Source: Streptomyces luteolus (GTDB taxonomy: Bacteria; Actinomycetota; Actinomycetes; Streptomycetales; Streptomycetaceae). From it: a stretch of 63,772 nt of DNA. A program made the translations under genes and the position numbers. The notes beneath the pieces are model-generated. The model ran no database searches and had not been told where the DNA came from. It saw only the letters and a program-made list of their open reading frames with translations. Positions 1 through 8,429 of the stretch are shown in pieces (the first letter of the stretch is position 1; each line of letters opens with the position of its first letter). The stretch lies in contig NZ_JASCIS010000047.1 in NCBI RefSeq assembly GCF_029968015.1, forward strand, positions 1-63,772. Direction: 5' to 3'.

Positions 1-70
1 ACCAGTTCACGCAGACCAGTTCACGCAGACCAGTTCACGCAGACCAGTTCACGCAGACCAGTTTACGCAG
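1..70. repeat. 14-bp tandem repeat upstream of desaturase gene
   Basis: Five head-to-tail copies of ACCAGTTCACGCAG fill positions 1-70. The first four are identical and the fifth has one C-to-T change (TTTACG). The array starts at the window edge, so more copies may lie outside. It ends two bases before a GGAG ribosome-binding site and 14 bases before the desaturase start codon, so it lies in the promoter or leader of that gene. Confidence 0.95.
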
Positions 71-84
71 ACCGGAGTCGCTCC

Positions 85-1203
85 ATGTCGCAGACCAGCC
101 TGGCGGAACCCGAGGGAGAGCTCGCAGGAGCGCTCCCCGATGTGGGCGTGGGCAGGCAACAACGCCCGGAAACAGGCGCACGCGCGGAGGAGGGCGGCGA
201 GCCGAGCGGCAGCGAATTCGCGCCCCTCCTGCGCACCGTGCGCGAGCAAGGCCTCCTGGAGCGCAGGACCGGCTGGTACACCCTGGGCATCGCCGCCAAC
301 GCGCTGGCGCTCACCGCGATCGTCGTCGGCCTGTTCGCGGCCGGGGACAGCTGGTGGACGCTGCTCCTCGCCGTGCCGCTCGCCGTGTTCTCCGCGCGAA
401 CGGCCTTCATCGGCCATGACGCCGGGCATGCCCAGATCACCCGCGGCCGCCGTGCGGGCCGGGCCATCGGCCTGATCCACGGCAACCTTCTCCTCGGCAT
501 GAGCGCGGCCTGGTGGAACGACAAGCACAACCGGCACCACGCGAACCCCAACCACCTGGAGAAGGACCCCGACGTCGCCCCCGACGTCCTCGTCTTCGCC
601 ACCGCACACGCGCGGGGACGGACCGGCCTGCACGGATGGCTCACCCGCCACCAGGCCTGGCTGTTCTTCCCGCTCTGCCTGCTCGAAGGCCTCAACCTCA
701 AGGTGCAGGGCCTCCGCGATCTGCGCCGCCAGACACCGCGCGAACGGGCCGTCGAGGGGCCCCTGCTCCTCGCCCATGTCGCCGCGTACACGGCACTGCT
801 CCTCTCGGTCCTCTCCCCGGGCAAGGCGATCGCGTTCGCCCTGCTCCACCAGGCGCTCTTCGGCCTCCACCTGGGCATGGCCTTCGCACCCAACCACAAG
901 GGCATGGAGATGCCCGACGGTACGGGCGAACGCTGGGGGCACCTGCGCCGCCAGTTCCTCACCTCGCGCAATATCGGCGGCAGCGCACTCACCGACTGGT
1001 TCCTCGGCGGCCTCAACTACCAGATCGAACACCACCTCTTCCCGAGCATGCCCCGCCCCCACCTCCGCCTGGCCCAGCCACTCGTCCGCGCCCACTGCCG
1101 CCGCCTCGGACTCCCCTACGCCGAGACCGGACTCGTCGACTCCTACCGGCAGGCTCTCCGGCACCTCCGGGAGGTGGGGGAACCGTTGCGGGCGGAACGC
1201 TGA
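85..1203 (+). CDS. Membrane fatty acid desaturase
   Basis: This 372-residue protein is a membrane-bound di-iron fatty acid desaturase. It would introduce a double bond into membrane acyl chains using O2 and electrons from a ferredoxin or cytochrome. All three histidine boxes are visible: HDAGH near residue 111, HNRHH near 148 and QIEHHLF near 312, with hydrophobic segments before and between them (about 70-105 and 255-285). The N-terminal 45 residues are polar and variable. The ATG is preceded by CGGAG at a spacing of about 8. Length and motif order fit bacterial acyl-lipid or acyl-CoA desaturases of the DesA3 type; the regiospecificity cannot be read from the sequence. The gene appears to be monocistronic and follows a tandem-repeat array. 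Confidence 0.9.
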   Translation: MSQTSLAEPEGELAGALPDVGVGRQQRPETGARAEEGGEPSGSEFAPLLRTVREQGLLERRTGWYTLGIAANALALTAIVVGLFAAGDSWWTLLLAVPLAVFSARTAFIGHDAGHAQITRGRRAGRAIGLIHGNLLLGMSAAWWNDKHNRHHANPNHLEKDPDVAPDVLVFATAHARGRTGLHGWLTRHQAWLFFPLCLLEGLNLKVQGLRDLRRQTPRERAVEGPLLLAHVAAYTALLLSVLSPGKAIAFALLHQALFGLHLGMAFAPNHKGMEMPDGTGERWGHLRRQFLTSRNIGGSALTDWFLGGLNYQIEHHLFPSMPRPHLRLAQPLVRAHCRRLGLPYAETGLVDSYRQALRHLREVGEPLRAER

Positions 1204-1226
1204 GGCGAGGCGAGGCGAGGCGAGGC
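1202..1226. repeat. GAGGC pentamer array
   Basis: Five exact GAGGC units begin inside the TGA stop codon of the desaturase gene and run into the intergenic DNA. Slippage here could not change the desaturase reading frame because the stop precedes the array. Confidence 0.85.
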
Positions 1227-1572
1227 GACGTCGGCGCTCCGGTGGCTCCGGTGGTTTCGGTGATTCCAGGGAGTCGGTGGCTCGCGGCCGGGGGATCCGG
1301 GGCGCGTCAGGGTCGGATCAGGGTCAGGTCAGGGTTCCGGACGCTCGACAGCAGGGGGACCTCCAGAGGGAGACTGGAACCAGGACGTGCTCGGGCCCGT
1401 TCTCCGTACGAAGGCGGCTTCGGCCGTACTGAGACGGCATCGGCCGTACGAAGGCGGTAGTGGTCCCGCGAAGGCGGCCGTGGTCGTACCGAAAGCCGCG
1501 TCAGACACGAGGCGGCACGCAGAGAACGCGGCACCGGGCGAACGTCCCCAGGGCCGCAGAGGAGGCGACGTC
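1227..1572. other. Intergenic stretch with degenerate GTACGAAGGCGG repeats
   Basis: I see no convincing gene in this 346-base stretch. The part from about 1400 to 1490 carries several imperfect copies of GTACGAAGGCGG and CGGCCGTAC, which look like a small degenerate repeat cluster upstream of the next gene. No clear terminator hairpin stands out. Confidence 0.5.
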
Positions 1573-1755
1573 ATGTCGAACAACGCGAAGATCGCCATCG
1601 GGGGCGTGGCGCTCGGCCTGTTCCTGTGGATCTGGCTGCCGCTGTGGGCCGTGGTGCTGATCGTCGTCGGCGTACCCGCCGCGGCATATCTCACCCTCGA
1701 CCCGTCCCAGCGCCGCAGACTCCGTCGCACGCGGCGTCGTGAGATCGGGCGGTGA
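1573..1755 (+). CDS. Small single-pass membrane protein, unknown function
   Basis: A 60-residue protein with a polar start (MSNNAKIAIGG), one long hydrophobic segment at about residues 8-40 and a strongly basic tail (RRRLRRTRRREIGR). That pattern predicts a single transmembrane helix with a cytosolic basic C-terminus. I chose the ATG at 1573 because it follows a GGAGGCG ribosome-binding site; the open frame continues upstream but that part does not look like protein. The next gene starts 31 bases downstream on the same strand, so they may be co-transcribed. I do not recognise the family. Confidence 0.65.
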   Translation: MSNNAKIAIGGVALGLFLWIWLPLWAVVLIVVGVPAAAYLTLDPSQRRRLRRTRRREIGR

Positions 1756-1786
1756 GGAAGCACGTGCTGATGGGAAGGGCGGCCGG

Positions 1787-2095
1787 ATGACGAGCGGTGC
1801 CGCCTTCGCTTTCGTGCGCCACGTGGACGGGCTCCGCCACCACTTCGAGAGGGTCGGCGAGCGCCATGGCCGGCCGGCCTTTCGCCGAACCGACGGAGTG
1901 GTGTGGTGCGTCTGGGCGCCCGATGAAGGCTGGCACTGCGAGATCGCCGACGGCGTCGTCACGGCCCACCCCGTGGACAGCCCCGGCAACGAACCCGAGC
2001 CGCCCGCCACGGTCTGGCGCAGCTTCAAGGACGACCGCTCCTACCTCTACGACCTGCGTCCGTTGCAGAGCCCCGCCGAACCCCGTAGGTACTGA
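1787..2095 (+). CDS. Hypothetical protein, about 102 residues
   Basis: A soluble acidic-to-neutral protein with many aromatic and histidine residues (VRHVDGLRHHFERVGERHG, VVWCVWAPDEGWHCEIADG) and no membrane segment or signal peptide. The ATG at 1787 is preferred over an upstream start at 1739 because a GGAAGGGCGG purine stretch precedes it and the extra N-terminal residues are low-quality. I do not recognise a domain. Codon use is typical of the neighbouring genes, which supports it being real. Confidence 0.6.
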   Translation: MTSGAAFAFVRHVDGLRHHFERVGERHGRPAFRRTDGVVWCVWAPDEGWHCEIADGVVTAHPVDSPGNEPEPPATVWRSFKDDRSYLYDLRPLQSPAEPRRY

Positions 2096-2114
2096 ATCGC
2101 ACCACGGAGGTCCT

Positions 2115-2216
2115 GTGACAACGAGTCCCTCGGAAAAAGGAGTTGCCCACCCGACGCCCCACCCGCACCATGTCCTCCATGACTTCCGGAAAGGAGGCCC
2201 AGCGACCCCACGGTGA
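2115..2216 (+). CDS. Possible 33-residue leader ORF ahead of the HEAT-like gene
   Basis: A GTG at 2115 follows a strong ribosome-binding site (ACGGAGGT, 3-base spacer). It opens a 33-codon frame that ends in TGA at 2214. This frame is the same as that of the next gene, whose ATG lies only 6 bases after the stop. It could be a translated leader that couples initiation to the downstream gene, or the original N-terminus now cut off by a nonsense mutation. The peptide is rich in His and Pro and matches nothing I know. Confidence 0.35.
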   Translation: MTTSPSEKGVAHPTPHPHHVLHDFRKGGPATPR

Positions 2217-2222
2217 TCGCTG

Positions 2223-5200
2223 ATGGCCACACCCGCATCCACACCCGCATCCCCTGAGCCGCAACGACCGCAGCAGGCCTCGCCGCCCGCCCCGCAACCC
2301 CTCACGCCGGGCTGGCTCAGCGCCCACTTCGACCCGCTGCCGTTCCCGGCCCGCACGAGCGCCCTGGCCCGCTACGCCAGAGCCCTCACCCCGGCCGCCT
2401 ATCAAGCCCTGCACCACGCCCTCGACACGGGCACCGACCATGAACGGCACAGGGCACTCTTCCTCGCCGTCGCGCGCCGCGACCTGCCCACCGTTGCCGC
2501 CGCCCTGAACGACCCGGTGCTGCGCCGCCGAGCCCTGTCCGCGACGATCCGCCTCCCCGTACCCGAACAAGCCCTGGAAGAACTGACGTTGAGCCCCCTT
2601 CGGGCCGTACGCCACGACACGTACCGAGTCCTGAAACACAGCCGTCGCAGAGCCCTCGCTGACGCCCTGCTGCCCAGGGTGCACGAGCGGTACGGCGACG
2701 ACGACGCGGCCCGGCTCCTGACCGCCTGTCCCGCCTCCACCGCAGACAGGTGGCTGCCGCGACTCGACCCACCGCACGGCGTTCTGCGCACCTTGGCCCG
2801 CACGGCACCCGTCGCGGTCGCCCGGTTCCTCGCGGACAGGCATGCCCGCATCGAGCCACACGACCGACGCGCCCGGTACGCCTTCGACCGCGTCCACCGT
2901 CCGCTCGCCTGTCTCGTGGCCCGACGTGATCCGGACGCCGGTCTCGTACTGGTGGGGGCGGCGCCGCACCTGCTCGAAGGCGAGGCCGTGCTGTCCGTGC
3001 TGCGCCGGCCCGCAGCCGTACTCGAAGCGCTGCGCGCGGCGCCGGAGCAGCGGCGGAAGCTGCAGGAGGAGGAAGCCTACGGCGGCACTCCGCGCGCTGA
3101 ACTACCGGTTCCGCCAAGCCCGTTGCCGAGGTCCGTCCGCGAGGCGCTGCTGCGCCTGTCGCACGAGGACCTCGCCGACCTCGCGGAGCGCTGCACGGAA
3201 GGGGGCCCGCCGCCTCGGCTTCCGACAGCGGTACGAGGTGGCGCCGGACGGGCTCCTCACGCTGCTTCCGCCCGCCGAACGCCGCCGCGTCATCTCCCGC
3301 AGGGCGGAAGGCCACCGCCGCGCCTCGGCGCGCTGTCCATCACCGCCCTCGCTGCTCTCGCACCCGAGGACCGCGCCGAACTGACGGCCGCAGACCGCGA
3401 GCGCCGGACCCACGGCGCGCGCAACGCCAGTCGCCGCGCCGTGGCCCTGCCCCTCGACCAGGCCGAGCCGATCCTCCTCGACCTCGCCGCACAACACCGC
3501 CCCCATCACCGCGCGCTCGCCTGGCCTGCTCTCCTCGCCTGCGCGGAACTCAACGGCGACCCGCAGGAGTTCGTACGCATCGCGACTGTCTGCGAACGTG
3601 CCTGGCACGACCGGGACGAAATCCGACTCCGCACCCTCACCCAACTCGCCGGAGCCCCGAAGCGCCTGATCGCCGCGCTGCCCAGGAAGGTCCTGCGGGA
3701 CGTAGCGCTGACCGCGGTCCAGTCGGGCGACACCTCTCCTGCCACTCTCCTGGAGGCGGACCGGCTGCTGCGCCGCACCACCGTGGGCGCGGCCGACCGC
3801 GACGATCACGTGAACGCCGCCCATGGCGTCGAGTTGCTGTGCGAGCTCCTCAACGACCCACGGCACCCGTCGCATCCGCAGCCTGCCACCTCCCCACCGC
3901 GCAGCCGCGGCGACCGCCGCCGAGCCGGAGCCGTACCGGCCCTGCCCCTCGACGCGGCGACAGCGCAGGCTGTCTGGGCGGCAACAGCGCCACGCACCCG
4001 AGACACCCCCACGCTGTGCGTGCCGCTCGCCGAACTCCTCGCGCCCCACCTCCCGCACCTGCCGGAACTCGACGACCACGTGCACCACATCGCCCTGCAC
4101 GCGGACGACCCGACCCTCGCCGCGCGCGCCGCCGAAGCCTGGGTCACGCCCCGTCGACTGCGCGAGCAACGCTGCGCCGAACTCCTCGCCCACGACCCGT
4201 CGTACGCCCTCGTACCGCGCATCCTGCACACCGTCACCACACGCCGCACCGACCTCCTGGACCAGGTCATCGCAGCAGCGGCGCACGGTCTCACCGGGCA
4301 CCTCCGCCCACGCCCCATGCCCTGGGCACCGCGCATCACACCCGCCACGATGGGCCGCTGGCTGCCCGAACAACGCAGTGCCCAAAATCAGCACTACGCG
4401 CGCGTGGCCCAGGACGAAACAGCCCCACTGCACACCAGAGCAGCGGGCGCCTCCCAACTCCGCGCCCGCGACCTGCTGACCACCCTCGCCGCCGACGCCC
4501 CACAACCTGTCGCCGCGGCTGCACTCACCGCCCTCGGAGCCCCCGACGAACCACAGGCGAACCAGGACGAGTTGCACGTACTGCTCCTGCAGCACGCGGG
4601 TACCGGCGGCGTCCGCGGACGCGCCGCCATGGCCGCACTGCGCCGCCTGCTCGCCGGCCGACCCGCCGACGAGGCCATCGCGCTCCTGAGCGGAGTCCTC
4701 ACCACACCGGGCTCACCGGTCGGCAGCCGCAAGGAAGCCGCCCGCGCCCTCGGTGAACTCCCCGACGCCGACGCCTTCGACGTCCTCCTCGCGGCCTGGG
4801 ACACCGACGGCCAACACCGGGACGTGCGAGCCGCCCTCGCCCCCTTCCTGGTACCTGGAATCGACCGCCCGGACATCGCCGCCCGCCTGGCCGCCCACCT
4901 GACCGAGCCCGCGATCCGTGACACCGTGCTCCACGCGCGCGTGCAGCACGATTCCGCGACTGTCGCGCCACCGTCCACCGCCTTTCTGGCGTTCCTCATC
5001 CGGCTGTTGCATCGCCGTACGGACACGGACCGTGAGACCACTCTCGCGATCTGCCGGGTGCTGCCGAACCGGTGCGCTCCCGACCCGGAAGCCGCACTGA
5101 AAGCGCTGGCCGGACTGATCGCCGACCCGGCCCGCGAGCCTGAGGTGTGGGGTGCGGCGGCGGAGGCACTGGGACGCTTCCCGTGCGAGGGAACAGCGGC

Positions 5201-5909
5201 CCGCAGGGTGCTCCCGCCGCTGTGGAACGACCTGCGCACACGTGCGCGCACAGCAGGTACGGGAGACGGTCCCCCTGCGCATGGCGGGATGCCTCCCGGT
5301 TCGCACCGCCCTGACGCCCTACGCCGCCTCGCCGCCTGCGCGGACACCATTCAGAACGCTTCTCGACACGGTCACGCAGCTGGCCCCGGTGCGGCCCCGG
5401 GCCCCGGTGCGGACTCCGGATCCGGCGCGGACTCCGGATCCGGTGGGGACTCTGCTTCTGGTGGGGGCTGGGGCGAGGTGGTCGACGGCCTCGCGGACGC
5501 ACTGGAGGCCGTCGGCCTGCATGAGCGCGCGGTGCGACTGCTGCGAGGTGCTCTGGTGAGTGCGTTGCAGCGGGGTCGGCAGTACCAGCCGGAACGCTGG
5601 GACCGCCTGCTACGCACCGTCGAAGAACGCCCGCCCCTCCCCGGCCCCTCGCCGCTACTACCGGCCTCCGCACCACCCTCGGCCCCCGCCGCCCTCATGT
5701 CCGCTACGGAACCAGCCCTCGCAGCGGTACGAGACCTCCGCGCACGCGGTACCAGCGCAGCAGGACGGCTCGCCGTCGAGCTCGTGCGGGCCTGCGGCGA
5801 ACGCTCTTCCTGGTCGCCCGTCTGGCGCGCCGAACTCGACGCGCTGCGCGGCCACCCGGACACGGAGACGTCGGCCGAGGCGCTGCTGGTGGATCCCGGC
5901 GTCGACTGA
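2223..5909 (+). CDS. Large HEAT/ARM-like helical repeat protein, with a compensated frameshift
   Basis: A 1228-residue protein made of degenerate leucine- and alanine-rich helical pairs, as in HEAT-repeat scaffolds (for example around residues 830-900, with ARALGELPDADAFDVLLAAW). There is no catalytic motif or membrane segment, so a scaffold or binding role is likely. Residues about 328-370 are not native-looking (Pro/Arg/Gly-rich). The +1 frame over 3200-3330 instead encodes a natural sequence (LGFRQRYEVAPDGLLTLLPP), so one base was gained near 3200 and one lost near 3330. Near the C-terminus, residues 1055-1080 form a Gly/Ser/Asp linker encoded by two exact 17-bp repeats (5409-5443). The start has no strong ribosome-binding site; see the leader ORF just upstream. 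Confidence 0.75.
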   Translation: MATPASTPASPEPQRPQQASPPAPQPLTPGWLSAHFDPLPFPARTSALARYARALTPAAYQALHHALDTGTDHERHRALFLAVARRDLPTVAAALNDPVLRRRALSATIRLPVPEQALEELTLSPLRAVRHDTYRVLKHSRRRALADALLPRVHERYGDDDAARLLTACPASTADRWLPRLDPPHGVLRTLARTAPVAVARFLADRHARIEPHDRRARYAFDRVHRPLACLVARRDPDAGLVLVGAAPHLLEGEAVLSVLRRPAAVLEALRAAPEQRRKLQEEEAYGGTPRAELPVPPSPLPRSVREALLRLSHEDLADLAERCTEGGPPPRLPTAVRGGAGRAPHAASARRTPPRHLPQGGRPPPRLGALSITALAALAPEDRAELTAADRERRTHGARNASRRAVALPLDQAEPILLDLAAQHRPHHRALAWPALLACAELNGDPQEFVRIATVCERAWHDRDEIRLRTLTQLAGAPKRLIAALPRKVLRDVALTAVQSGDTSPATLLEADRLLRRTTVGAADRDDHVNAAHGVELLCELLNDPRHPSHPQPATSPPRSRGDRRRAGAVPALPLDAATAQAVWAATAPRTRDTPTLCVPLAELLAPHLPHLPELDDHVHHIALHADDPTLAARAAEAWVTPRRLREQRCAELLAHDPSYALVPRILHTVTTRRTDLLDQVIAAAAHGLTGHLRPRPMPWAPRITPATMGRWLPEQRSAQNQHYARVAQDETAPLHTRAAGASQLRARDLLTTLAADAPQPVAAAALTALGAPDEPQANQDELHVLLLQHAGTGGVRGRAAMAALRRLLAGRPADEAIALLSGVLTTPGSPVGSRKEAARALGELPDADAFDVLLAAWDTDGQHRDVRAALAPFLVPGIDRPDIAARLAAHLTEPAIRDTVLHARVQHDSATVAPPSTAFLAFLIRLLHRRTDTDRETTLAICRVLPNRCAPDPEAALKALAGLIADPAREPEVWGAAAEALGRFPCEGTAARRVLPPLWNDLRTRARTAGTGDGPPAHGGMPPGSHRPDALRRLAACADTIQNASRHGHAAGPGAAPGPGADSGSGADSGSGGDSASGGGWGEVVDGLADALEAVGLHERAVRLLRGALVSALQRGRQYQPERWDRLLRTVEERPPLPGPSPLLPASAPPSAPAALMSATEPALAAVRDLRARGTSAAGRLAVELVRACGERSSWSPVWRAELDALRGHPDTETSAEALLVDPGVD

Positions 5910-5940
5910 CGTCATTCGGCGCCATCAGCCCCGGCCGCAC

Positions 5941-7050
5941 TCAAGCAGGCCGTACCGCCATCTTGTCCAGGGCCTCGAGGAGCGCGGGCAGTTCTGGGCC
6001 CCGGCCCACCGGCAGCACCTCGCCGGGCTCTTCGTCGAGCAGCACGAACGCGATGTCGTCGGTCCGGGCGACCAGGGACCAGCCCGGACCGTCGGCCCGC
6101 AACGTACGCGCCTCCTGCGTGGCGAACGCCGACCGCACGCGACCGAGAGGAGGCGGCGCGTCCACGTACCCTCGCGCCTCCTCCAGCACGCGCAGCACCC
6201 CGCTCACGGGCTGAGCCGCCTCGGTGCTTACGGATCGAGACCGCACTGCGGCACCGTCCGCGCCTTCGGGGCCCTTTACGTATTCGGCACCGGCCGAGCC
6301 TTCGGTGCCGTCCGCGTCTTCGGTCTCGGAACCTGCATCGGACCCGGCTCCGGCCATCGCCTCGCCCTCGGTGGAGGTGCCCGCGGCGTCCGGGGCCCCA
6401 GCCGCGGCCTCGGCGTCGGCCTCGGCGTCGAGGTCGGGCTCGGCGTCGGCCTGGGCCTCGGCACCGGGCTCGGAATCAGGGCTCTGAGCGGCGACCCCGG
6501 CGCCCGTCGACTCCGAGTCGCTCTCCGCGTTCTCAAACTCCGAGTCGTCTATCTGTGCCCGCCAAGTAGCCCACTGGAGGGCTATCTCGTCCGCGCCGAG
6601 CCGCCGTTGGGCAGGCCCCCACGTGCTGGTGTCCGGTGGCGTGAGCACGCGAACGGAGGAGTCGTCGCCCTCGTCTTGGTCCGGCTCCGGGTCGTGCGGG
6701 GCGGGCACGCCGGGGGCAGCGACGGCCACGGCCAGTGGCCAGCCCGGCAGCGCGGCCACGACGGTTCGGTCGTCCGGCGAGAGGTCGTACTCCATACCGC
6801 AGTCCCACGAGGCGATCGCCACGGCCACGAGGGACACGTCGTCCACGACCACCGTCCACCGCGCGCCGTCGACGTCCTGCCCGAGCACGAGTCCGTACCC
6901 GTCGGCGACCGGGGTGAGGCCGAGCGCTCCGCACGCCTCCGGAAAGTCGTCGCCGAGCACGCTCGGGAACTTCGCGGGCGTCAAGAGCACCGCTGTGAGC
7001 ACCAACAGCGCGTCGTCGTCGGCGGCGACGGCCTTGCCCGTCCCGGCCAT
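5941..7050 (-). CDS. Hypothetical protein with an acidic Asp/Glu/Ala-rich middle
   Basis: A 369-residue protein of two folded ends joined by a disordered region. The N-terminal part (about 1-160) contains DDDALLVLTAVLLTPAKFP and patterned beta/alpha sequence. The middle (about 175-270) is a run of Asp, Glu, Ala, Gly and Ser encoded by imperfect GGC/GTC-type repeats. The C-terminal 90 residues again look folded (GWSLVARTDDIAFVLLDEE). The ATG at 7050 is preceded by GGAGGA and is clearly better than upstream in-frame codons. There is no signal peptide. I cannot assign a function. Confidence 0.65.
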   Translation of the reverse strand: MAGTGKAVAADDDALLVLTAVLLTPAKFPSVLGDDFPEACGALGLTPVADGYGLVLGQDVDGARWTVVVDDVSLVAVAIASWDCGMEYDLSPDDRTVVAALPGWPLAVAVAAPGVPAPHDPEPDQDEGDDSSVRVLTPPDTSTWGPAQRRLGADEIALQWATWRAQIDDSEFENAESDSESTGAGVAAQSPDSEPGAEAQADAEPDLDAEADAEAAAGAPDAAGTSTEGEAMAGAGSDAGSETEDADGTEGSAGAEYVKGPEGADGAAVRSRSVSTEAAQPVSGVLRVLEEARGYVDAPPPLGRVRSAFATQEARTLRADGPGWSLVARTDDIAFVLLDEEPGEVLPVGRGPELPALLEALDKMAVRPA

Positions 7051-7198
7051 GGCATCCTCCACATCGCTTCGTCCGTCGGCGCACCTTAACGAGTGGGTAA
7101 CTCGCGCGTCGAGGCCCGGTGATACGGGAAGTGGCTCGTCGCCGCGCTGATCCCCTCTGCCGGCCGGCGCCGAGGAGTCGAGCCGACGCCGGTCGAGT

Positions 7199-7534
7199 TC
7201 AGGCGTCCGGAACGACCCCCTCCACGGCAGGCAGGTCGAGGAGGGCGCGCGCAACCGCTTCCGGTGACTCGCCGCGCTCCCTGGCCAGGTTGAGGACCGC
7301 CCGCGTGGCGAGTTCGCTCACTCCGAAGGAGAGCGCCTCGGGCGAGACCCAGCCTGCGGCCTCGTCCATCCGGTCGTGGTCGTCGGCCGCCGACGCGGAT
7401 ATGTAGGTCGCGGCCGCCTCGAAAAGGTTGTGCGTGGTCTTGGTCTTGGGGTGTTCACCCGTGGCCGCTGTGAGTGCGGTGCCGCCCGAACCGCGTCCGT
7501 CCGGCCGGAAAATGCCGCGGATTCTGTCGTACAT
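7199..7534 (-). CDS. Hypothetical protein, 111 residues
   Basis: A small soluble protein beginning MYDRIRGIFRPDGRG, with a helical C-terminal half containing SFGVSELATRAVLNLARERG and ESPEAVARALLDLPAVEGV. That half resembles a short helical bundle, but I recognise no family. It lies 27 bases beyond the stop of the methyltransferase gene on the same strand, so the two probably form one transcript. Confidence 0.6.
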   Translation of the reverse strand: MYDRIRGIFRPDGRGSGGTALTAATGEHPKTKTTHNLFEAAATYISASAADDHDRMDEAAGWVSPEALSFGVSELATRAVLNLARERGESPEAVARALLDLPAVEGVVPDA

Positions 7535-7561
7535 CAGCTGATCCCCTTCCCCCTGTGCGGT

Positions 7562-8224
7562 TCAGGCCAGCGCGTTCCGCGTGTGGTCGGCTGGGTCCTG
7601 CCGGACCGCGCGAGCCAAGAACCTGGTGTCCTCGTCAACGTACGACATCATGTGCCATCCCGAACTGGCCAGCAGCGGACGCAAGTTGGCCTCGTCCCGC
7701 AGGTCGTCCGAGGTCAACTGGCGGCCCTGACGGGCTGCGAGTGCCGCGCGCCCGATGGGATGGAAGAGCGCGAGCTGCCCACCGGGGCGTACGACGCGAG
7801 CCAACTCACGGAGATTCTCGGCCGGTTGCGGCAGGTGGGCGATCAGGCCTGCGGCGAATACCGCGTCCAGCGATCCCGTTCGTACCGGCAGCGCCGACAC
7901 ATCCGCGCGCACCAGTTGACCGGCGCGATCCCGGCCCGCCTCCACCGCCGCGTCCAGCATCTCCGCCGTCAGGTCCGCTCCCACGACCACGCCGTCCGCA
8001 CCCACGGCAGCGCGCAGCGCGGGCAGCGCGCGCCCCGTGCCGCAGCCCGCGTCGAGGACGGCGGCGCCGGGGCGCAGGCCGAGCTCCGCGACCGCCGCTT
8101 CGTACGCCGGCCCGTCGTCCGGGAAGCGGGAGTCCCAGTCGGCGGCCCGCGCCGCGAAGAACTCCTGGACCCGGGCCGGGTCGTACTCCTTGAACTGCCG
8201 TCCTCGGCCGTCTTTCTCGCTCAT
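7562..8224 (-). CDS. Class I SAM-dependent methyltransferase
   Basis: A 220-residue class I methyltransferase. The SAM-binding motif I is VLDAGCGTGRALPAL (about residues 52-66), followed by an acidic post-I residue (VVGADLTAEML) and the later block VVRPGGQLALFHPIG. This is the small Methyltransf_11/25 type that acts on small molecules; the substrate is unknown. I chose the ATG at 8224 (MSEKDGRG) because the upstream extension in the open frame has no family character. It is probably co-transcribed with the small gene downstream. Confidence 0.8.
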   Translation of the reverse strand: MSEKDGRGRQFKEYDPARVQEFFAARAADWDSRFPDDGPAYEAAVAELGLRPGAAVLDAGCGTGRALPALRAAVGADGVVVGADLTAEMLDAAVEAGRDRAGQLVRADVSALPVRTGSLDAVFAAGLIAHLPQPAENLRELARVVRPGGQLALFHPIGRAALAARQGRQLTSDDLRDEANLRPLLASSGWHMMSYVDEDTRFLARAVRQDPADHTRNALA

Positions 8225-8429
8225 GTGTTCATGATGGCGCAGCCCACTGACAACGGCGTCCGCCGACAGCCGGGCAGCGGCAAACCTGTGGACAACTCTC
8301 CCTCGTACGTCCGTGCGGTGCGCATGTTCGACCCTGGCTCGGTCGTTCAGGAACATATCCGTGTCATATTCCGCCAGCTTTCGAACTGCGCCCCCTGCGC
8401 GCCCCCTTCAGGTCTAGCGTCCCTGAGCC

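Noticed and set aside
1..70. CRISPR array
   Set aside because: Units are directly adjacent with no spacers, and no cas gene is in the window.
5386..5470. Separate repeat element inside the HEAT-like gene
   Set aside because: The repeats stay in frame and encode a Gly/Ser/Asp linker, so they are better read as part of the gene.
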